The position numbers were made by a program, and so were the translations under genes. 64,000 nucleotides of DNA from Ruminococcaceae bacterium UBA7080 (GTDB lineage: Bacteria > Bacillota > Clostridia > Oscillospirales > Acutalibacteraceae), in the NCBI GenBank assembly GCA_002493595.1, contig DKZG01000011.1, positions 1-64,000 of the forward strand, read 5' to 3'. Of the stretch, positions 6,669-16,331 are shown piece by piece; within the stretch, counting starts at the first letter, position 1; every line of letters begins with the position of its first letter. The notes below the pieces were generated by a model that was not told the DNA's origin, did no database searches, and saw only the letters and a program-made list of their open reading frames with translations.

Positions 6669-7469
6669 TTAATCTTTTTGAAGAAGGATTCTGTCGTTAT
6701 CAAAATCCTTGTTTTCTTTTTCCTTATAAAGCTTTATAAGGTCGGGCACGGTCATTGTATTTCTTGTGCTGCTGTTGAGATCGATAATGATTTTTCCGCT
6801 TTCCATCATAATTGTTCTTGTGCCGGTAGAAAGTGCCTGAGACATATTATGTGTAATCATCATCGTAGTAATATTATTTTCCTGAACAATTTGGTTTGTT
6901 ATTTTCATTACTTTATCTGCAGTTAATGGGTCAAGAGCAGCGGTATGCTCATCAAGCAGCAGCAGTTTAGGTGTAACAATTGTACACATTAACAGCGTGA
7001 CAACCTGGCGCTGACCGCCTGAGAGCAGTCCGATTTTTGTTTTCATTCTATCTTCAAGCCCCATTTCAAAGCTTGCAACTTTTTCTCTGAAAAGTTCTCT
7101 TTTCTTTTTACCCACTGCTTGAGAGAAAAAGCCTGAGCCTGCTCTTGAATAAGCAAGTGCTAAATTCTCTTCAATAGTCATATTGGGCGCAGTGCCTTTC
7201 ATTGGGTCCTGAAATACTCTGCCGATAAGTTTTGCGCGTTTGTGCTCCGGCATAAATGAAATATCTCTGTTGTCCAGTGTTATTTTGCCGCAGTCCTGAA
7301 GATAGGTGCCGCAAATCAGATTAAAAAGGGTAGATTTTCCTGCACCGTTTGAACCTACTATTGTCACAAAATCACCGTTATTAAGTGACAAATTTATATT
7401 TTCAAGTGCAGTGTGTTCATTTACGGTGCCTTTGGCAAAGGTTTTTGAAATATTAGTAATTTCAAGCAT
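6669..7469 (-). CDS. ABC transporter ATP-binding protein (TrpZ-like)
   Basis: A 266-residue ATPase with Walker A GSNGAGKST (about residue 39), the Q-loop in RVFQDPMKGTAPNMTIEENL, signature LLSGGQRQV, Walker B LLLLDEHTAALDP and switch His in MITHNMSQ. The MKGTAP segment after the Q-loop is usual in the group that pairs with LivH-like permeases and ABC_sub_bind proteins, in which some members take up aromatic amino acids (TrpXYZ). It energises import with the two preceding genes. Its start overlaps the permease stop by 8 bases, so translation is probably coupled. Confidence 0.9.
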   Translation of the reverse strand: MLEITNISKTFAKGTVNEHTALENINLSLNNGDFVTIVGSNGAGKSTLFNLICGTYLQDCGKITLDNRDISFMPEHKRAKLIGRVFQDPMKGTAPNMTIEENLALAYSRAGSGFFSQAVGKKKRELFREKVASFEMGLEDRMKTKIGLLSGGQRQVVTLLMCTIVTPKLLLLDEHTAALDPLTADKVMKITNQIVQENNITTMMITHNMSQALSTGTRTIMMESGKIIIDLNSSTRNTMTVPDLIKLYKEKENKDFDNDRILLQKD

Positions 7470-8376
7470 TTTTCCTTGCCTCCTTTTTTATCCGTCCGTT
7501 TTCAATCTGTTTTTTTATTTCCGGAATGATAAGTGTAACAGCAACGATTACCGCACAGGTCAGTTTCATAAGATTTTCGCTGTTTTTGCCGAAAAGTGAA
7601 ACATCAATTACAAACGCAACAATTATTTTATAGATTACCGAACCTACAACTGCACTGATTAAACCCAGTGCAACATTTCGTTTTCCGAATATGGCTTCCC
7701 CTATAATCACGGCGGCGAGACCATATATGAGTGTTCCGTTTGAAAAGCTTTGATCCGACAGACCGAGATAGTGAGAAATCAAAGCTCCTGAGAGTGCAAT
7801 AAGACCGTTTGCCAGAGCCAATCCGAAAATAAGAGAGAAATCAACATTAATGGATGAGGCTTTGACCATATCCTGATTATCGCCTGTTGCTCTGATACAC
7901 AGTCCGAGATGTGTTCTGAAAAATACAATAATCAAAGCAGTTATTACAATACATACAGCAGCACCGATAATCAGACCAATTATTTTTTTATTCATGCCTG
8001 TTGCATTTACAAGCTTAAAGAATTTTGTAAAGACTGAATTATCATTAAAATTCAAATTCGATGAGCCGCGCACGATAAGATTTATTGAGTAAAGTCCGCT
8101 CATCGTGATAATGCCTGCAAGAACAGGGTGGACTTTCAGCTTGGTTTGCAGCAGTCCCGTGACTGTTCCTGCCAATATACCTGCAATAAATGCAGCAGCA
8201 AAGCTAAGTAAGCTGAAGCCTTGTGATGCGACAACCGCAGCAACAGCAGAGCCAAAACCAAATGATCCTTCCGTTGTTAGATCGGGTATATCAAGTATTC
8301 TGAGTGAAATATAAATTCCAAGGGCAAGCAAACCGTAGAGGAAGCCCTCTTCAATAGCTGTAATATAGACTTGCAT
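7462..8376 (-). CDS. ABC transporter permease (LivH-like, TrpY-type)
   Basis: A 304-residue inner-membrane protein with about eight hydrophobic segments. It begins with the characteristic EEGFLYGLLALGIYISLRIL and LTTEGSFGFGSAVAA of the branched-chain-type permease family used by ABC_sub_bind systems. The loop LCIRATGDNQDMVKASSIN is the expected coupling helix facing the ATPase. It has no fused ATPase. It is the middle gene of the importer operon, 18 bases after the binding-protein stop. Confidence 0.9.
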   Translation of the reverse strand: MQVYITAIEEGFLYGLLALGIYISLRILDIPDLTTEGSFGFGSAVAAVVASQGFSLLSFAAAFIAGILAGTVTGLLQTKLKVHPVLAGIITMSGLYSINLIVRGSSNLNFNDNSVFTKFFKLVNATGMNKKIIGLIIGAAVCIVITALIIVFFRTHLGLCIRATGDNQDMVKASSINVDFSLIFGLALANGLIALSGALISHYLGLSDQSFSNGTLIYGLAAVIIGEAIFGKRNVALGLISAVVGSVIYKIIVAFVIDVSLFGKNSENLMKLTCAVIVAVTLIIPEIKKQIENGRIKKEARKNA

Positions 8377-8394
8377 ATATTTGTTTCCTAAATT

Positions 8395-9414
8395 TTATTC
8401 ATTAACAATACGGATTTCATATCCGATTTTGTCTTTACTTGGTGTTTTTATACCGAGTGATTTTGCAATACTGCCATTAAAGGTGCAGTAGTCAATTCCT
8501 ACAACCTCAGCCGGGATTTCAGTAATGGCTTTACCGTTCATATAATCAATGCATTTGTCGGCAGTTTTAGCTCCGATACCTTTGTCATCAATTGCAAGAG
8601 TTGCAAGGCAGCCGCTGTTCACTGTTGTGGCAGATGAGCAGTAGGCAGGAATTTTTGCCTCTTCACAAACCTGACTGAGGGAAGCAACGCCGTCTTGAAC
8701 AATAGCGTCATTAGGCACGAAAATTACATCACAGCCTTTAGCAATAAGAGTTTCGGCAGCACTTTTTACATCAGCTGAGGTTTCGACAGTAGCTGCTTCG
8801 TATTTTATACCTTTTTTGTCAAGATATGCCTGAGCAGATGTAACTGTGTCTACGGCATTAACCTGTGATGTGGAATAAACGAATCCCCATTTTGTAATCT
8901 TCGGTGTGATTTTATAACCCATTTCAATAATATCGCCTACAGGAATTGCATTAGAAGTGCCTGTTGCGTTTTTATCAGGCTTATTCATATCTGTAATTAC
9001 CTGAGCCTGAACGGGTGCAGATACTGCGCAGAAAAAGCAAGGTGTATCCGAACTGAGATTAACAAGTGCCTGGGTACAGGCAGTGCCGATTGTGAATATT
9101 GCCGTATATGAACCGTCATCCATAGCGTTAATTATTGTTGTGAGTGCCGACGGGTCTCCCTGTGCATCCTTGTAATCAAAGACTGCATTTTCATAGCCCT
9201 TAGCCTTCATTTCCTCAATTATTCCATCCTTCATATCTACAAAGGCGCCGTTAGCTCCTGTTTGAACAACAATACCGAATTTGGCGGGCTTTGCAGCATC
9301 GGGTGTGGCTGAATTTGCTTTGTCTGTTTTATTTGCCGAGCATCCTGCAAGACATGCAGCAGCTACGAATACTGCAAGCATTACAGTGACAATTTTTTTT
9401 AATGTTTTTTTCAT
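8395..9414 (-). CDS. ABC transporter substrate-binding lipoprotein (ABC_sub_bind family, TrpX-like)
   Basis: A 339-residue exported lipoprotein. The signal peptide (residues 1-24) ends in the lipobox LAGC, so Cys25 is lipidated. It contains KFGIVVQTGANGAF, GTACTQALVNLSSDTPCFFC and KWGFVYSTSQVNAVD, matching the PF04392-type binding proteins that carry amino acids or related small ligands. Aromatic amino acids are the best studied ligands, but the ligand here is not fixed by sequence. The ATG overlaps the stop of the dehydrogenase gene by four bases, so the two are translationally linked. Confidence 0.88.
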   Translation of the reverse strand: MKKTLKKIVTVMLAVFVAAACLAGCSANKTDKANSATPDAAKPAKFGIVVQTGANGAFVDMKDGIIEEMKAKGYENAVFDYKDAQGDPSALTTIINAMDDGSYTAIFTIGTACTQALVNLSSDTPCFFCAVSAPVQAQVITDMNKPDKNATGTSNAIPVGDIIEMGYKITPKITKWGFVYSTSQVNAVDTVTSAQAYLDKKGIKYEAATVETSADVKSAAETLIAKGCDVIFVPNDAIVQDGVASLSQVCEEAKIPAYCSSATTVNSGCLATLAIDDKGIGAKTADKCIDYMNGKAITEIPAEVVGIDYCTFNGSIAKSLGIKTPSKDKIGYEIRIVNE

Positions 9415-10520
9415 AAAATTTCTCCTGCTTTCATTTTGTGTTTTATATTTTCAAGCTTTTTAAAAGCATTAAAAACCATTTCTTTTGTTATTTCGTATGG
9501 ATTATGCTCAATATCCTTCATATGGCATATCATAGGTACAAGCTTATCTAAATCCTTTTCATCCATCTCCAAATCGGCAAGACACAAGGGCAGCTGCACC
9601 GACCGGTTGAAATCATACATTTTTCTGAACATATTTTCGTTGCGGTCAACAAGCAAAAGAATTAATACGCCAAATGCTACAACCTCACCATGAAGATGCC
9701 TTTGCTCGATATGGGGATAAGCTGTAAGTGCATAAAACACTGCATGTGCAAGACCGGTGTTGTAGTCAATAATATGTTCGGCTGTCAGCAAAATGGATGC
9801 AATGCCGGTTGTCACCACTACGGAAAGTATAACCTGTTCAAGCTCAAAGCTGTTTATACCTGACCTGAAATCATCAAGTGCTTTTTTTCCGTATTTTAGC
9901 AGCGGGTAAAGGCACATTTTGCTTGTTGTTACACCCAGTTCGTGGTAATGAACCAAATCCTCACCGCGGCTGCTCATTTCTGCTTCAAAATATTTGGCAT
10001 AGGTGTCGCCCATACCTGCCCATATATATTCAGCAGGTGATTCGGCAATGATATTTGTGCAGATAAAGCAATGCTTTGCCGGTGTCGGGAAGAAGAACGG
10101 CTCTTTAAAACTGCCGTCGCTGTTATACATGATGGATACAGCTGTTGTTGCTGAACAGTTTGATGCAATCGTAGGGAATGTGAAAACTGTTTTGCCTGTT
10201 ACAAAGGCAAGTGCCTTTGCCGTGTCAAGAGCTTTTCCTCCCCCCACTGCAAAAATCATATCTGCCTTTTGAACAGATGGATTGCTTTTGAGCCGTTCAA
10301 GGTTTTCATAACTGGACTCACCGCCGTACCACACATTGTCAAGTATATTGATGTCTGTATTCTTTGCAGCTTTGCAAATTAAGTCGGCTGCTTTATTTAA
10401 AGCTGTTTTTCCGCCTATGCAGACCGCTTTGCTGCCGAAGGGCGAACATATTTCGCCGATTTTTTCATAAACCCGGCTGCCGATTGAATAGCTCGGCAGA
10501 CTTATTGAATAGTTTTCCAC
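9411..10520 (-). CDS. iron-containing alcohol dehydrogenase (glycerol dehydrogenase-like)
   Basis: A 369-residue member of the Fe-ADH/GldA superfamily. The NAD(P)-binding GGGKALDTAKA lies near residue 93, and metal ligands are in GMGDTYAKY (Asp), GLAHAVFY (His) and QRHLHGEVVAFG (His). It should oxidise or reduce a small alcohol or ketone. The exact substrate is unknown. It is the first gene of the operon and is linked to an importer for a small ligand, so it may act on the imported compound. The start is GTG with AGGAAG seven bases upstream. Confidence 0.88.
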   Translation of the reverse strand: MENYSISLPSYSIGSRVYEKIGEICSPFGSKAVCIGGKTALNKAADLICKAAKNTDINILDNVWYGGESSYENLERLKSNPSVQKADMIFAVGGGKALDTAKALAFVTGKTVFTFPTIASNCSATTAVSIMYNSDGSFKEPFFFPTPAKHCFICTNIIAESPAEYIWAGMGDTYAKYFEAEMSSRGEDLVHYHELGVTTSKMCLYPLLKYGKKALDDFRSGINSFELEQVILSVVVTTGIASILLTAEHIIDYNTGLAHAVFYALTAYPHIEQRHLHGEVVAFGVLILLLVDRNENMFRKMYDFNRSVQLPLCLADLEMDEKDLDKLVPMICHMKDIEHNPYEITKEMVFNAFKKLENIKHKMKAGEIL

Positions 10521-10559
10521 TTCAAAACTTCCTATTATCGCTTTAATTTAATAAAGTAA

Positions 10560-10588
10560 ATTATAACACCATAGTAATTTTATGTCAA
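10560..10588 (-). promoter_or_regulatory. consensus promoter of the dehydrogenase-importer operon
   Basis: TTGACA, 17 bases, TATAAT: a perfect sigma-A match on the minus strand. Just downstream, ctttaatttaataaag (10533-10555 region, read on plus) forms an imperfect dyad over the transcription start that could be an operator. Such a strong core promoter suggests control by a repressor. Confidence 0.8.
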
Positions 10589-10602
10589 TTTTATTTTTTA
10601 TA

Positions 10603-10616
10603 AATTCTATAGAATT
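10603..10616. promoter_or_regulatory. perfect 14-base palindrome upstream of the promoter
   Basis: AATTCTATAGAATT reads the same on both strands and lies about 15 bases upstream of the minus-strand -35 box. Its position suits a regulator binding site. AT-rich palindromes also occur by chance, so this is tentative. Confidence 0.4.
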
Positions 10617-10702
10617 ATGTAATTTATTATAAATAATCCATTTGATTTGAATCTAGAAAATATCGGATATCAGGCTTTTTCTTTTTATTTGTTTTAAATC
10701 TA

Positions 10703-10731
10703 TTGGAGTATTTGAAAATTTGTGATACAAT
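10703..10731 (+). promoter_or_regulatory. promoter of polA
   Basis: TTGGAG, a 17-base spacer and TACAAT, giving a transcript start near 10738 and a short leader that carries the GGAG ribosome site. Confidence 0.6.
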
Positions 10732-10759
10732 AATAGAAAATATTTTGAGGTTGGAGTTT

Positions 10760-13360
10760 ATGAAATTACTTGTTATTGACGGAAACAGTATTGTAAACCG
10801 TGCATTTTACGGTATAAAGCTGCTCACAACAAAAAGCGGCGAATATACAAATGCAATTTACGGTTTTTTAAATATATTGCTCAAGCTTAAAGATTTATGT
10901 GCACCCGATGCCATTGCAGTTGCTTTCGATGTTCATGCACCTACTTTTCGTCACAGAATGTATGATGCATACAAGGCCGGAAGACATGCTATGCCGCAAG
11001 AGCTTAGGGCGCAGATGCCTGTATTAAAAGAACTGCTTAAAAATTTGGGTATCACTACGCTTGAGAGCGAGGGCTGGGAGGCTGATGATATTCTCGGTAC
11101 GCTTGCGGATTTCTGCCGAAAAAACGGCGATGAATGTTTTATTGCAACAGGGGATAGGGACTCTCTTCAGCTTGCACACGGTGGTGTAAAGGTACTCCTT
11201 GCACGTACAAAAATGGGACAGGCTGTTACGGATATTTATGAAGAAAATGCAATTATGCAGGAGTATGGTGTTACCCCTCGGGAACTTATTCAGGTTAAGG
11301 CTTTGCAGGGTGACAGTTCGGATAATATACCCGGTGTATCGGGCGTCGGTGCAAAGACGGCACTCGACCTGATTCAGCGTTTTCACAGCCTTGACTATAT
11401 TTATGAAAATCTTGACAGCTTGGAAATAAAACCGAGTGTTAAAAACAAGCTGGCTAATGACAGGGATAAAGCTTATCTTTCACTTGAGCTGGGAACCATA
11501 AGAACAGATGCACCTGTTGATTTGGATATGGATAAATATAAAATTGCCGGCGGAAATCCGTCAAGGGCTGTCGCTCAGTTTATCAAGCTTGAACTTTTTT
11601 CTTTGATACCTAAATTTGACCTTGACCCGAATAAAGTGACGGATGAAAATATTGATGAGAAACAGTCAAGACAGATAAGCCGTCTTACCTGTGTTGATGC
11701 AGATTATTTGCTTGAACGGTTAAGGGGCGGTGATGCATATTTCTATCCGCATATCATAGACGGCAGTATAACGGATTTGTATTTTGCCTTCGATGATGAG
11801 ATTATTGTTATGCCGTCGGAAACACCGGAGTATTCTTATTTTGTACGTAATTTCTTTGAAGATGAAAGTATAAAAAAGTATTCTTATAATACAAAAGAGC
11901 TTCATCGTCTTGCCTGCGGATATGATGTTGAACTGAAAAATGTATGCGGTGACCTTATGCTTTCTGCATATCTTCTAAGACCCAGTGACAATAATTATGA
12001 TATCGAGCATCTTTGCATGGAATATACTATTAAAATACCTGAGTTTTTCAACAGCCTCGGTGAAAAAGATGATATCGTATCAATCGCTGCAGTAATTAAG
12101 CCGCTTTTTGAAAAATTGAATGAACTTATTAAGGCAGCAGGTGAGACGGCGCTTTTAACAGAAATTGAGCTACCCCTTTCTGCTGTTCTTGCAAAGATGG
12201 AATATGCAGGCTTTGAGGTTGACCAAGCGGGAATAGAGAATTTCGGCAAAATGCTCGGTGAAAGAGTGAAAGAGCTTACAGCATCAATTTATGAAAGCGT
12301 TGGATATGAATTCAATATCAACTCGCCTAAGCAGCTCGGTGTTGCACTTTTTGAGGATTTGGGTTTGCCATGTAAAAAGAAGACAAAGACAGGCTACTCA
12401 ACCAATGCCGAGGTTTTGGAAGGACTTATTTATGAGCATCCTGCCATTTCTCAGATACTCGAATATCGTTCGCTTTCTAAGCTGAAGTCTACCTATTGTG
12501 ACGGGCTTTTAAAGGTTATTGAGGAAGACGGACGTATTCATACACGCTTTAATCAGGTAGAAACAAGAACCGGCAGAATTTCATCACTTGAACCTAATTT
12601 GCAAAATATTCCTATTCGTACCGAGCTCGGACGGGAAATGCGGAAATTTTTTGTTGCGGGAAAGGGCAAAAAACTGGTTGATGTTGACTACAGCCAGATT
12701 GAGTTAAGAGTTCTTTCGGATTTGGCAAATGATGAAACAATGATAAATGCTTTTAATAATGGCGATGATATTCATACCATTACTGCTTCACAGGTGTTTA
12801 ATATGCCTGCAGATATGGTTACGCCTGAGATGCGAAGCAGGGCAAAAGCAGTGAATTTCGGTATTGTTTACGGCATCGGTGCCTTTTCGCTTGCAAAGGA
12901 TATCGGTGTCACAAACAAGGAAGCAAAGCAGTATATTGATAATTATCTTGCAACCTACAGCGGTGTAGATGCCTATATGCATCGTATGATTGATCTGGCT
13001 AAGGATAAGGGCTACAGCGAAACTCTTTTTAAAAGAAAACGTTATCTGCCGGAGCTTGCAGCATCAAACCATATGATGCGTGCTTTCGGTGAACGGGTTG
13101 CTCGGAATATGCCGATACAAGGCACTGCGGCAGATATAATCAAAATTGCAATGGTCAAGGTGGATAAGCGTCTCAAAGATGAAAATATGAAATCGCATCT
13201 TATTCTTCAGGTACACGATGAGCTGATTGTTGAAGCACCTGATAATGAGGCAGACAGGGCACTTGAAATTGTAACGGAGGAAATGGAAAATGCCTGCAAA
13301 ATGAAGGTGCGTTTGAGAGCAGACGGAAAGATAGGCGATACATGGTTTGACGCACATTAA
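10760..13360 (+). CDS. polA: DNA polymerase I
   Basis: An 866-residue DNA polymerase I for repair and RNA-primer removal. The 5'-3' exonuclease domain (1 to about 290) opens with LLVIDGNSIVNRAFYG and contains GWEADDILG and a helix-hairpin-helix (GVSGVGAKTA). The polymerase domain has motif A DYSQIELRV (about 642), motif B RSRAKAVNFGIVYG (about 691) and motif C QVHDE (about 816). The middle domain (about 310-480) keeps the fold but lacks the DxE of Exo I, and Exo III is degraded, so proofreading should be absent. That is common in Firmicutes PolA. I chose the ATG at 10760 because GGAG precedes it. The longer frame from 10703 overlaps the promoter. Confidence 0.95.
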   Translation: MKLLVIDGNSIVNRAFYGIKLLTTKSGEYTNAIYGFLNILLKLKDLCAPDAIAVAFDVHAPTFRHRMYDAYKAGRHAMPQELRAQMPVLKELLKNLGITTLESEGWEADDILGTLADFCRKNGDECFIATGDRDSLQLAHGGVKVLLARTKMGQAVTDIYEENAIMQEYGVTPRELIQVKALQGDSSDNIPGVSGVGAKTALDLIQRFHSLDYIYENLDSLEIKPSVKNKLANDRDKAYLSLELGTIRTDAPVDLDMDKYKIAGGNPSRAVAQFIKLELFSLIPKFDLDPNKVTDENIDEKQSRQISRLTCVDADYLLERLRGGDAYFYPHIIDGSITDLYFAFDDEIIVMPSETPEYSYFVRNFFEDESIKKYSYNTKELHRLACGYDVELKNVCGDLMLSAYLLRPSDNNYDIEHLCMEYTIKIPEFFNSLGEKDDIVSIAAVIKPLFEKLNELIKAAGETALLTEIELPLSAVLAKMEYAGFEVDQAGIENFGKMLGERVKELTASIYESVGYEFNINSPKQLGVALFEDLGLPCKKKTKTGYSTNAEVLEGLIYEHPAISQILEYRSLSKLKSTYCDGLLKVIEEDGRIHTRFNQVETRTGRISSLEPNLQNIPIRTELGREMRKFFVAGKGKKLVDVDYSQIELRVLSDLANDETMINAFNNGDDIHTITASQVFNMPADMVTPEMRSRAKAVNFGIVYGIGAFSLAKDIGVTNKEAKQYIDNYLATYSGVDAYMHRMIDLAKDKGYSETLFKRKRYLPELAASNHMMRAFGERVARNMPIQGTAADIIKIAMVKVDKRLKDENMKSHLILQVHDELIVEAPDNEADRALEIVTEEMENACKMKVRLRADGKIGDTWFDAH

Positions 13361-13384
13361 ACAATCAATCGGATAATAACAGAT

Positions 13385-13813
13385 ATGAACATAAAAATTA
13401 TAAAAGCAGAAAAAGATAATACGTCAGATATTGCGTCCATTGAGCGTATTTGCTTTTCTATTCCGTGGGACGAGCAAAGTATATCTGATTCAATGAGCGG
13501 TAGTGCATATTTTAATATAGCCTATATTCACAATAAGCCTGCGGGCTATATGAGTATGCAGGTTTGCTGCGGTGAGGGGGATATTATGCGTGTTGCTGTT
13601 TTGCCTGAATTCAGACGCCATGGTATCGCCGGAGCTCTTTTGAAACAATGCTTTTCGGCAAATAGGCTTGATACAGTTTTTCTCGATGTCAGGGAAAATA
13701 ATATTCCTGCCATAAAGCTATATGCGTCCTTCGGTTTTGAAAAAATAGGCTTGCGTAAAAACTATTATTCAAACCCGACCGAAAATGCAGTTATGATGAA
13801 AAAGGAATTTTGA
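13385..13813 (+). CDS. rimI: ribosomal protein S18 alanine N-acetyltransferase-like (RimI)
   Basis: A 142-residue GNAT. RimI-type features are CFSIPWDEQS near residue 25, the acetyl-CoA motif RRHGIAGALL, and LDVRENNIPAIKLYASFGFE followed by GLRKNYYSNPTENAVMM. Known RimI acetylates the N-terminal Ala of ribosomal protein S18. In many Firmicutes rimI stands beside tsaD, as here with one gene between. It lies 24 bases after polA and may be cotranscribed. Confidence 0.85.
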   Translation: MNIKIIKAEKDNTSDIASIERICFSIPWDEQSISDSMSGSAYFNIAYIHNKPAGYMSMQVCCGEGDIMRVAVLPEFRRHGIAGALLKQCFSANRLDTVFLDVRENNIPAIKLYASFGFEKIGLRKNYYSNPTENAVMMKKEF

Positions 13814-13893
13814 TAAATGGATAGAAAATCTATAATAAAGAAATAATTGAAATTCATTCCGTGAGAGAATTGTACTGAATTAAGAGGTATTTT

Positions 13894-15147
13894 ATGATAA
13901 AAAAAAGAAATGTTTATTTTATAGTTTCACTGATAACATATTTATTTTTAGCTGTATTTCTGATTATGAAATGCAATGGTATGAGTGGAATATTAAAAGT
14001 ATTACTGATATTAAGCGCGGTTGTTCTTGCATTTCTGAATGTAACTCCGAGTTTTAAAAAGAATAGCAATAGTAATGATGAAAAGGTTAGCTCCATTTCA
14101 GGTATTGATTATCAGAATGATTATTTAATTTTGACAAATGAGTATGAGAATTTTCAGTTTTTTATCCATAATTCAACATTTGTATTTAAACGAATAAATA
14201 ACGATGATGATTTGATAACTGACCTTAAGAGCTTTCGTTTATCTGATTTAAAAAAGCATGATAAGTCTATTCCTTTTTCAAGTATAAAAGATGTTACTTT
14301 TAATGACAGTACTGAGCTTTTTGAATCAGGCGAGCTGATATTCAGATATGAAAATAGAGCAACCTTTTATATTATGGATAAAGTCGAACAGGAGATTATC
14401 GACAGCTATTTTGAAAATGTAAAATACAGAAAGAAGAGCTACAGAGAAAAGCAGGATAATTCAAGAAGCACTTATTCACAGAAGAAAAGAAGCAGGCTTG
14501 CGGATTTGTCCTATATAGCCAAGCTTATGATTCCGTTTTCGGTCATAACGGATTTATTTCATTCTGTTGCGGATAAGCCGGTTTTTTATTATGTTTTTTC
14601 CCTTATTGGGTTGGTGGGATTTATTATTTCTGCTTATCTCGGCATGAAGCATTTATTGATAATTTTTCCTAATCATAAGAGCGAAAAGGACGATATTGAT
14701 AAAATAGGAGACGGAGTGATTATAAATTTAATATTTGTACTTCCGTTTATATGGGAAATAATTTTATCAAAATTCGAAAATGCTTTTTATTCCTATGCAC
14801 TTTTGGCAGTGCCCACGATAATCGTGACAGTAATTTGTTTCTTTTATAATATGCCGAAAACAGAACATGAAAAAATATTCAGAGTTGTATCGGTGGCTGC
14901 TGCCTGTTCAATGCTGATTTTCTTTGTGAACTCAATTCATTATACGGATATCAGAACCGATCAGGGAATAGTTATTGAAGCATATTATGCAAGCAGCAGT
15001 GACGATACGGATTTGTACGAAATTATGAAAAGCAATGGTGAAATCTTTACGATAGAATTTGGCTCATTTGAGAAAAATGATAATGTGAAAATTGAATATA
15101 AAAAGGGCTTATTAGGAATGAAAATTGTAGACGTAAGCTCTGAATAA
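13894..15147 (+). CDS. multi-pass membrane protein of unknown function
   Basis: A 417-residue protein I do not recognise. Two hydrophobic segments (about 6-24 and 28-46) lead into a soluble region (about 55-200) rich in charged residues, ending in a basic stretch (about 178-205). About five more hydrophobic segments follow between 207 and 352. A hydrophilic C-terminal part of about 60 residues completes it. The early soluble region may be a PH-like or similar beta domain, which cannot be decided by eye. AGAGG precedes the ATG. It lies between rimI and tsaD, 23 bases before the latter, but nothing suggests a role in tRNA modification. Confidence 0.75.
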   Translation: MIKKRNVYFIVSLITYLFLAVFLIMKCNGMSGILKVLLILSAVVLAFLNVTPSFKKNSNSNDEKVSSISGIDYQNDYLILTNEYENFQFFIHNSTFVFKRINNDDDLITDLKSFRLSDLKKHDKSIPFSSIKDVTFNDSTELFESGELIFRYENRATFYIMDKVEQEIIDSYFENVKYRKKSYREKQDNSRSTYSQKKRSRLADLSYIAKLMIPFSVITDLFHSVADKPVFYYVFSLIGLVGFIISAYLGMKHLLIIFPNHKSEKDDIDKIGDGVIINLIFVLPFIWEIILSKFENAFYSYALLAVPTIIVTVICFFYNMPKTEHEKIFRVVSVAAACSMLIFFVNSIHYTDIRTDQGIVIEAYYASSSDDTDLYEIMKSNGEIFTIEFGSFEKNDNVKIEYKKGLLGMKIVDVSSE

Positions 15148-15169
15148 TACCGGCAAAGGAAATGAAACA

Positions 15170-16189
15170 ATGAAAATTTTAGGGATCGAGTCCTCCTGTG
15201 ACGAAACTGCAGCAGCGGTTGTTGAGGACGGACGAAAGGTTTTATCAAATATAATAGCCACTTCACTTGAGGAGCATAAGCTGTACGGCGGTGTAGTGCC
15301 TGAGATTGCTTCACGCCGCCACGCTGAGGCAATCAGCGGCGTTGTGAAAGAAGCATTGGAGCAGGCAGACTGCACAATGGATGATATTGATGCCATTGCG
15401 GTTACATATGCACCGGGTCTTATCGGTGCACTGCTTGTGGGAGTGAATTTTGCTAAAGGTCTTGCTCTTGCCACCGATACGCCGCTTGTGCCTGTTCATC
15501 ACATCAGGGGGCATATTGCATCAAATTATATTTCAAGTGATCTTGAACCGCCGTTTTTATGCCTTATCGTAAGCGGCGGGCATTCTCACATTGTTGCTGT
15601 TCATTCATATACGGAATTCGAAATCATCGGCAGAACGCGTGATGATGCTGCGGGCGAAGCACTTGATAAGGCAGGCAGGACTATGGGTCTTGAGTATCCG
15701 GGCGGCGTAAGCATTGACAAACTTAGCCCTCAGGGAAATGAAGATGCTTATAAATTTCCTAAACCTAAGGTTAGCGCAAGCCCGTATGATTTTTCTTTCA
15801 GCGGTCTTAAGACTGCTGTCATAAACACTGTTCATAATGCACAGCAAAAGGGGGAGACTATTTGTACTGCTGATCTTGCTGCATCTTTTCAGAAAAGTGT
15901 TGTTGAATGTCTTATAACCAATCTTGAAAAAGCAGCAATTGACAAAGGTTTTAATAAAATTGTTATTGCCGGCGGCGTTTCTGCCAATTCTAAGTTAAGA
16001 GCGCGGGCAAAGTCTTTATGCAAAAAGCGCGGGTGGGATTTGTATATTCCCGAGCTTAAGTATTGCGGCGATAATGCAGCAATGATTGCCTCTCAGGGTT
16101 ATTATGAATTTCTCAGCGGTACAGCGGCGGACGAAAGCCTTAATGCATATGCCACTATGCCTATTGACAAGAATTACAAAACTATTTGA
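15170..16189 (+). CDS. tsaD: tRNA N6-adenosine threonylcarbamoyltransferase
   Basis: A 339-residue TsaD of normal length. It starts ILGIESSCDETAAAVV, the family's ATPase signature, and has the metal-binding histidines in HHIRGH (about 109-114), LIVSGGHSHIV and the late DNAAMIA. TsaD transfers the threonylcarbamoyl group from TC-AMP to A37 of tRNAs reading ANN codons, working with TsaB and TsaE. Those partners are not in this window. A ribosome site (aaagga) is present upstream. Confidence 0.95.
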   Translation: MKILGIESSCDETAAAVVEDGRKVLSNIIATSLEEHKLYGGVVPEIASRRHAEAISGVVKEALEQADCTMDDIDAIAVTYAPGLIGALLVGVNFAKGLALATDTPLVPVHHIRGHIASNYISSDLEPPFLCLIVSGGHSHIVAVHSYTEFEIIGRTRDDAAGEALDKAGRTMGLEYPGGVSIDKLSPQGNEDAYKFPKPKVSASPYDFSFSGLKTAVINTVHNAQQKGETICTADLAASFQKSVVECLITNLEKAAIDKGFNKIVIAGGVSANSKLRARAKSLCKKRGWDLYIPELKYCGDNAAMIASQGYYEFLSGTAADESLNAYATMPIDKNYKTI

Positions 16190-16237
16190 ACATACGTTGT
16201 CTTATTGTGACATTTTAATGAATTTTATTCACGTCTA

Positions 16238-16265
16238 TTGAATTTTTACTATTATTTGGTATAAT
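16238..16265 (+). promoter_or_regulatory. promoter of pckA
   Basis: TTGAAT, a 16-base spacer and TATAAT, 66 bases before the ATG. No terminator was recognised between tsaD and this promoter. Confidence 0.7.
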
Positions 16266-16331
16266 CTATTTAATGAAATTACCATGAGGTAGTTTTTGTT
16301 ATTATAAACTATTACAAAGGAGAATACCGTA

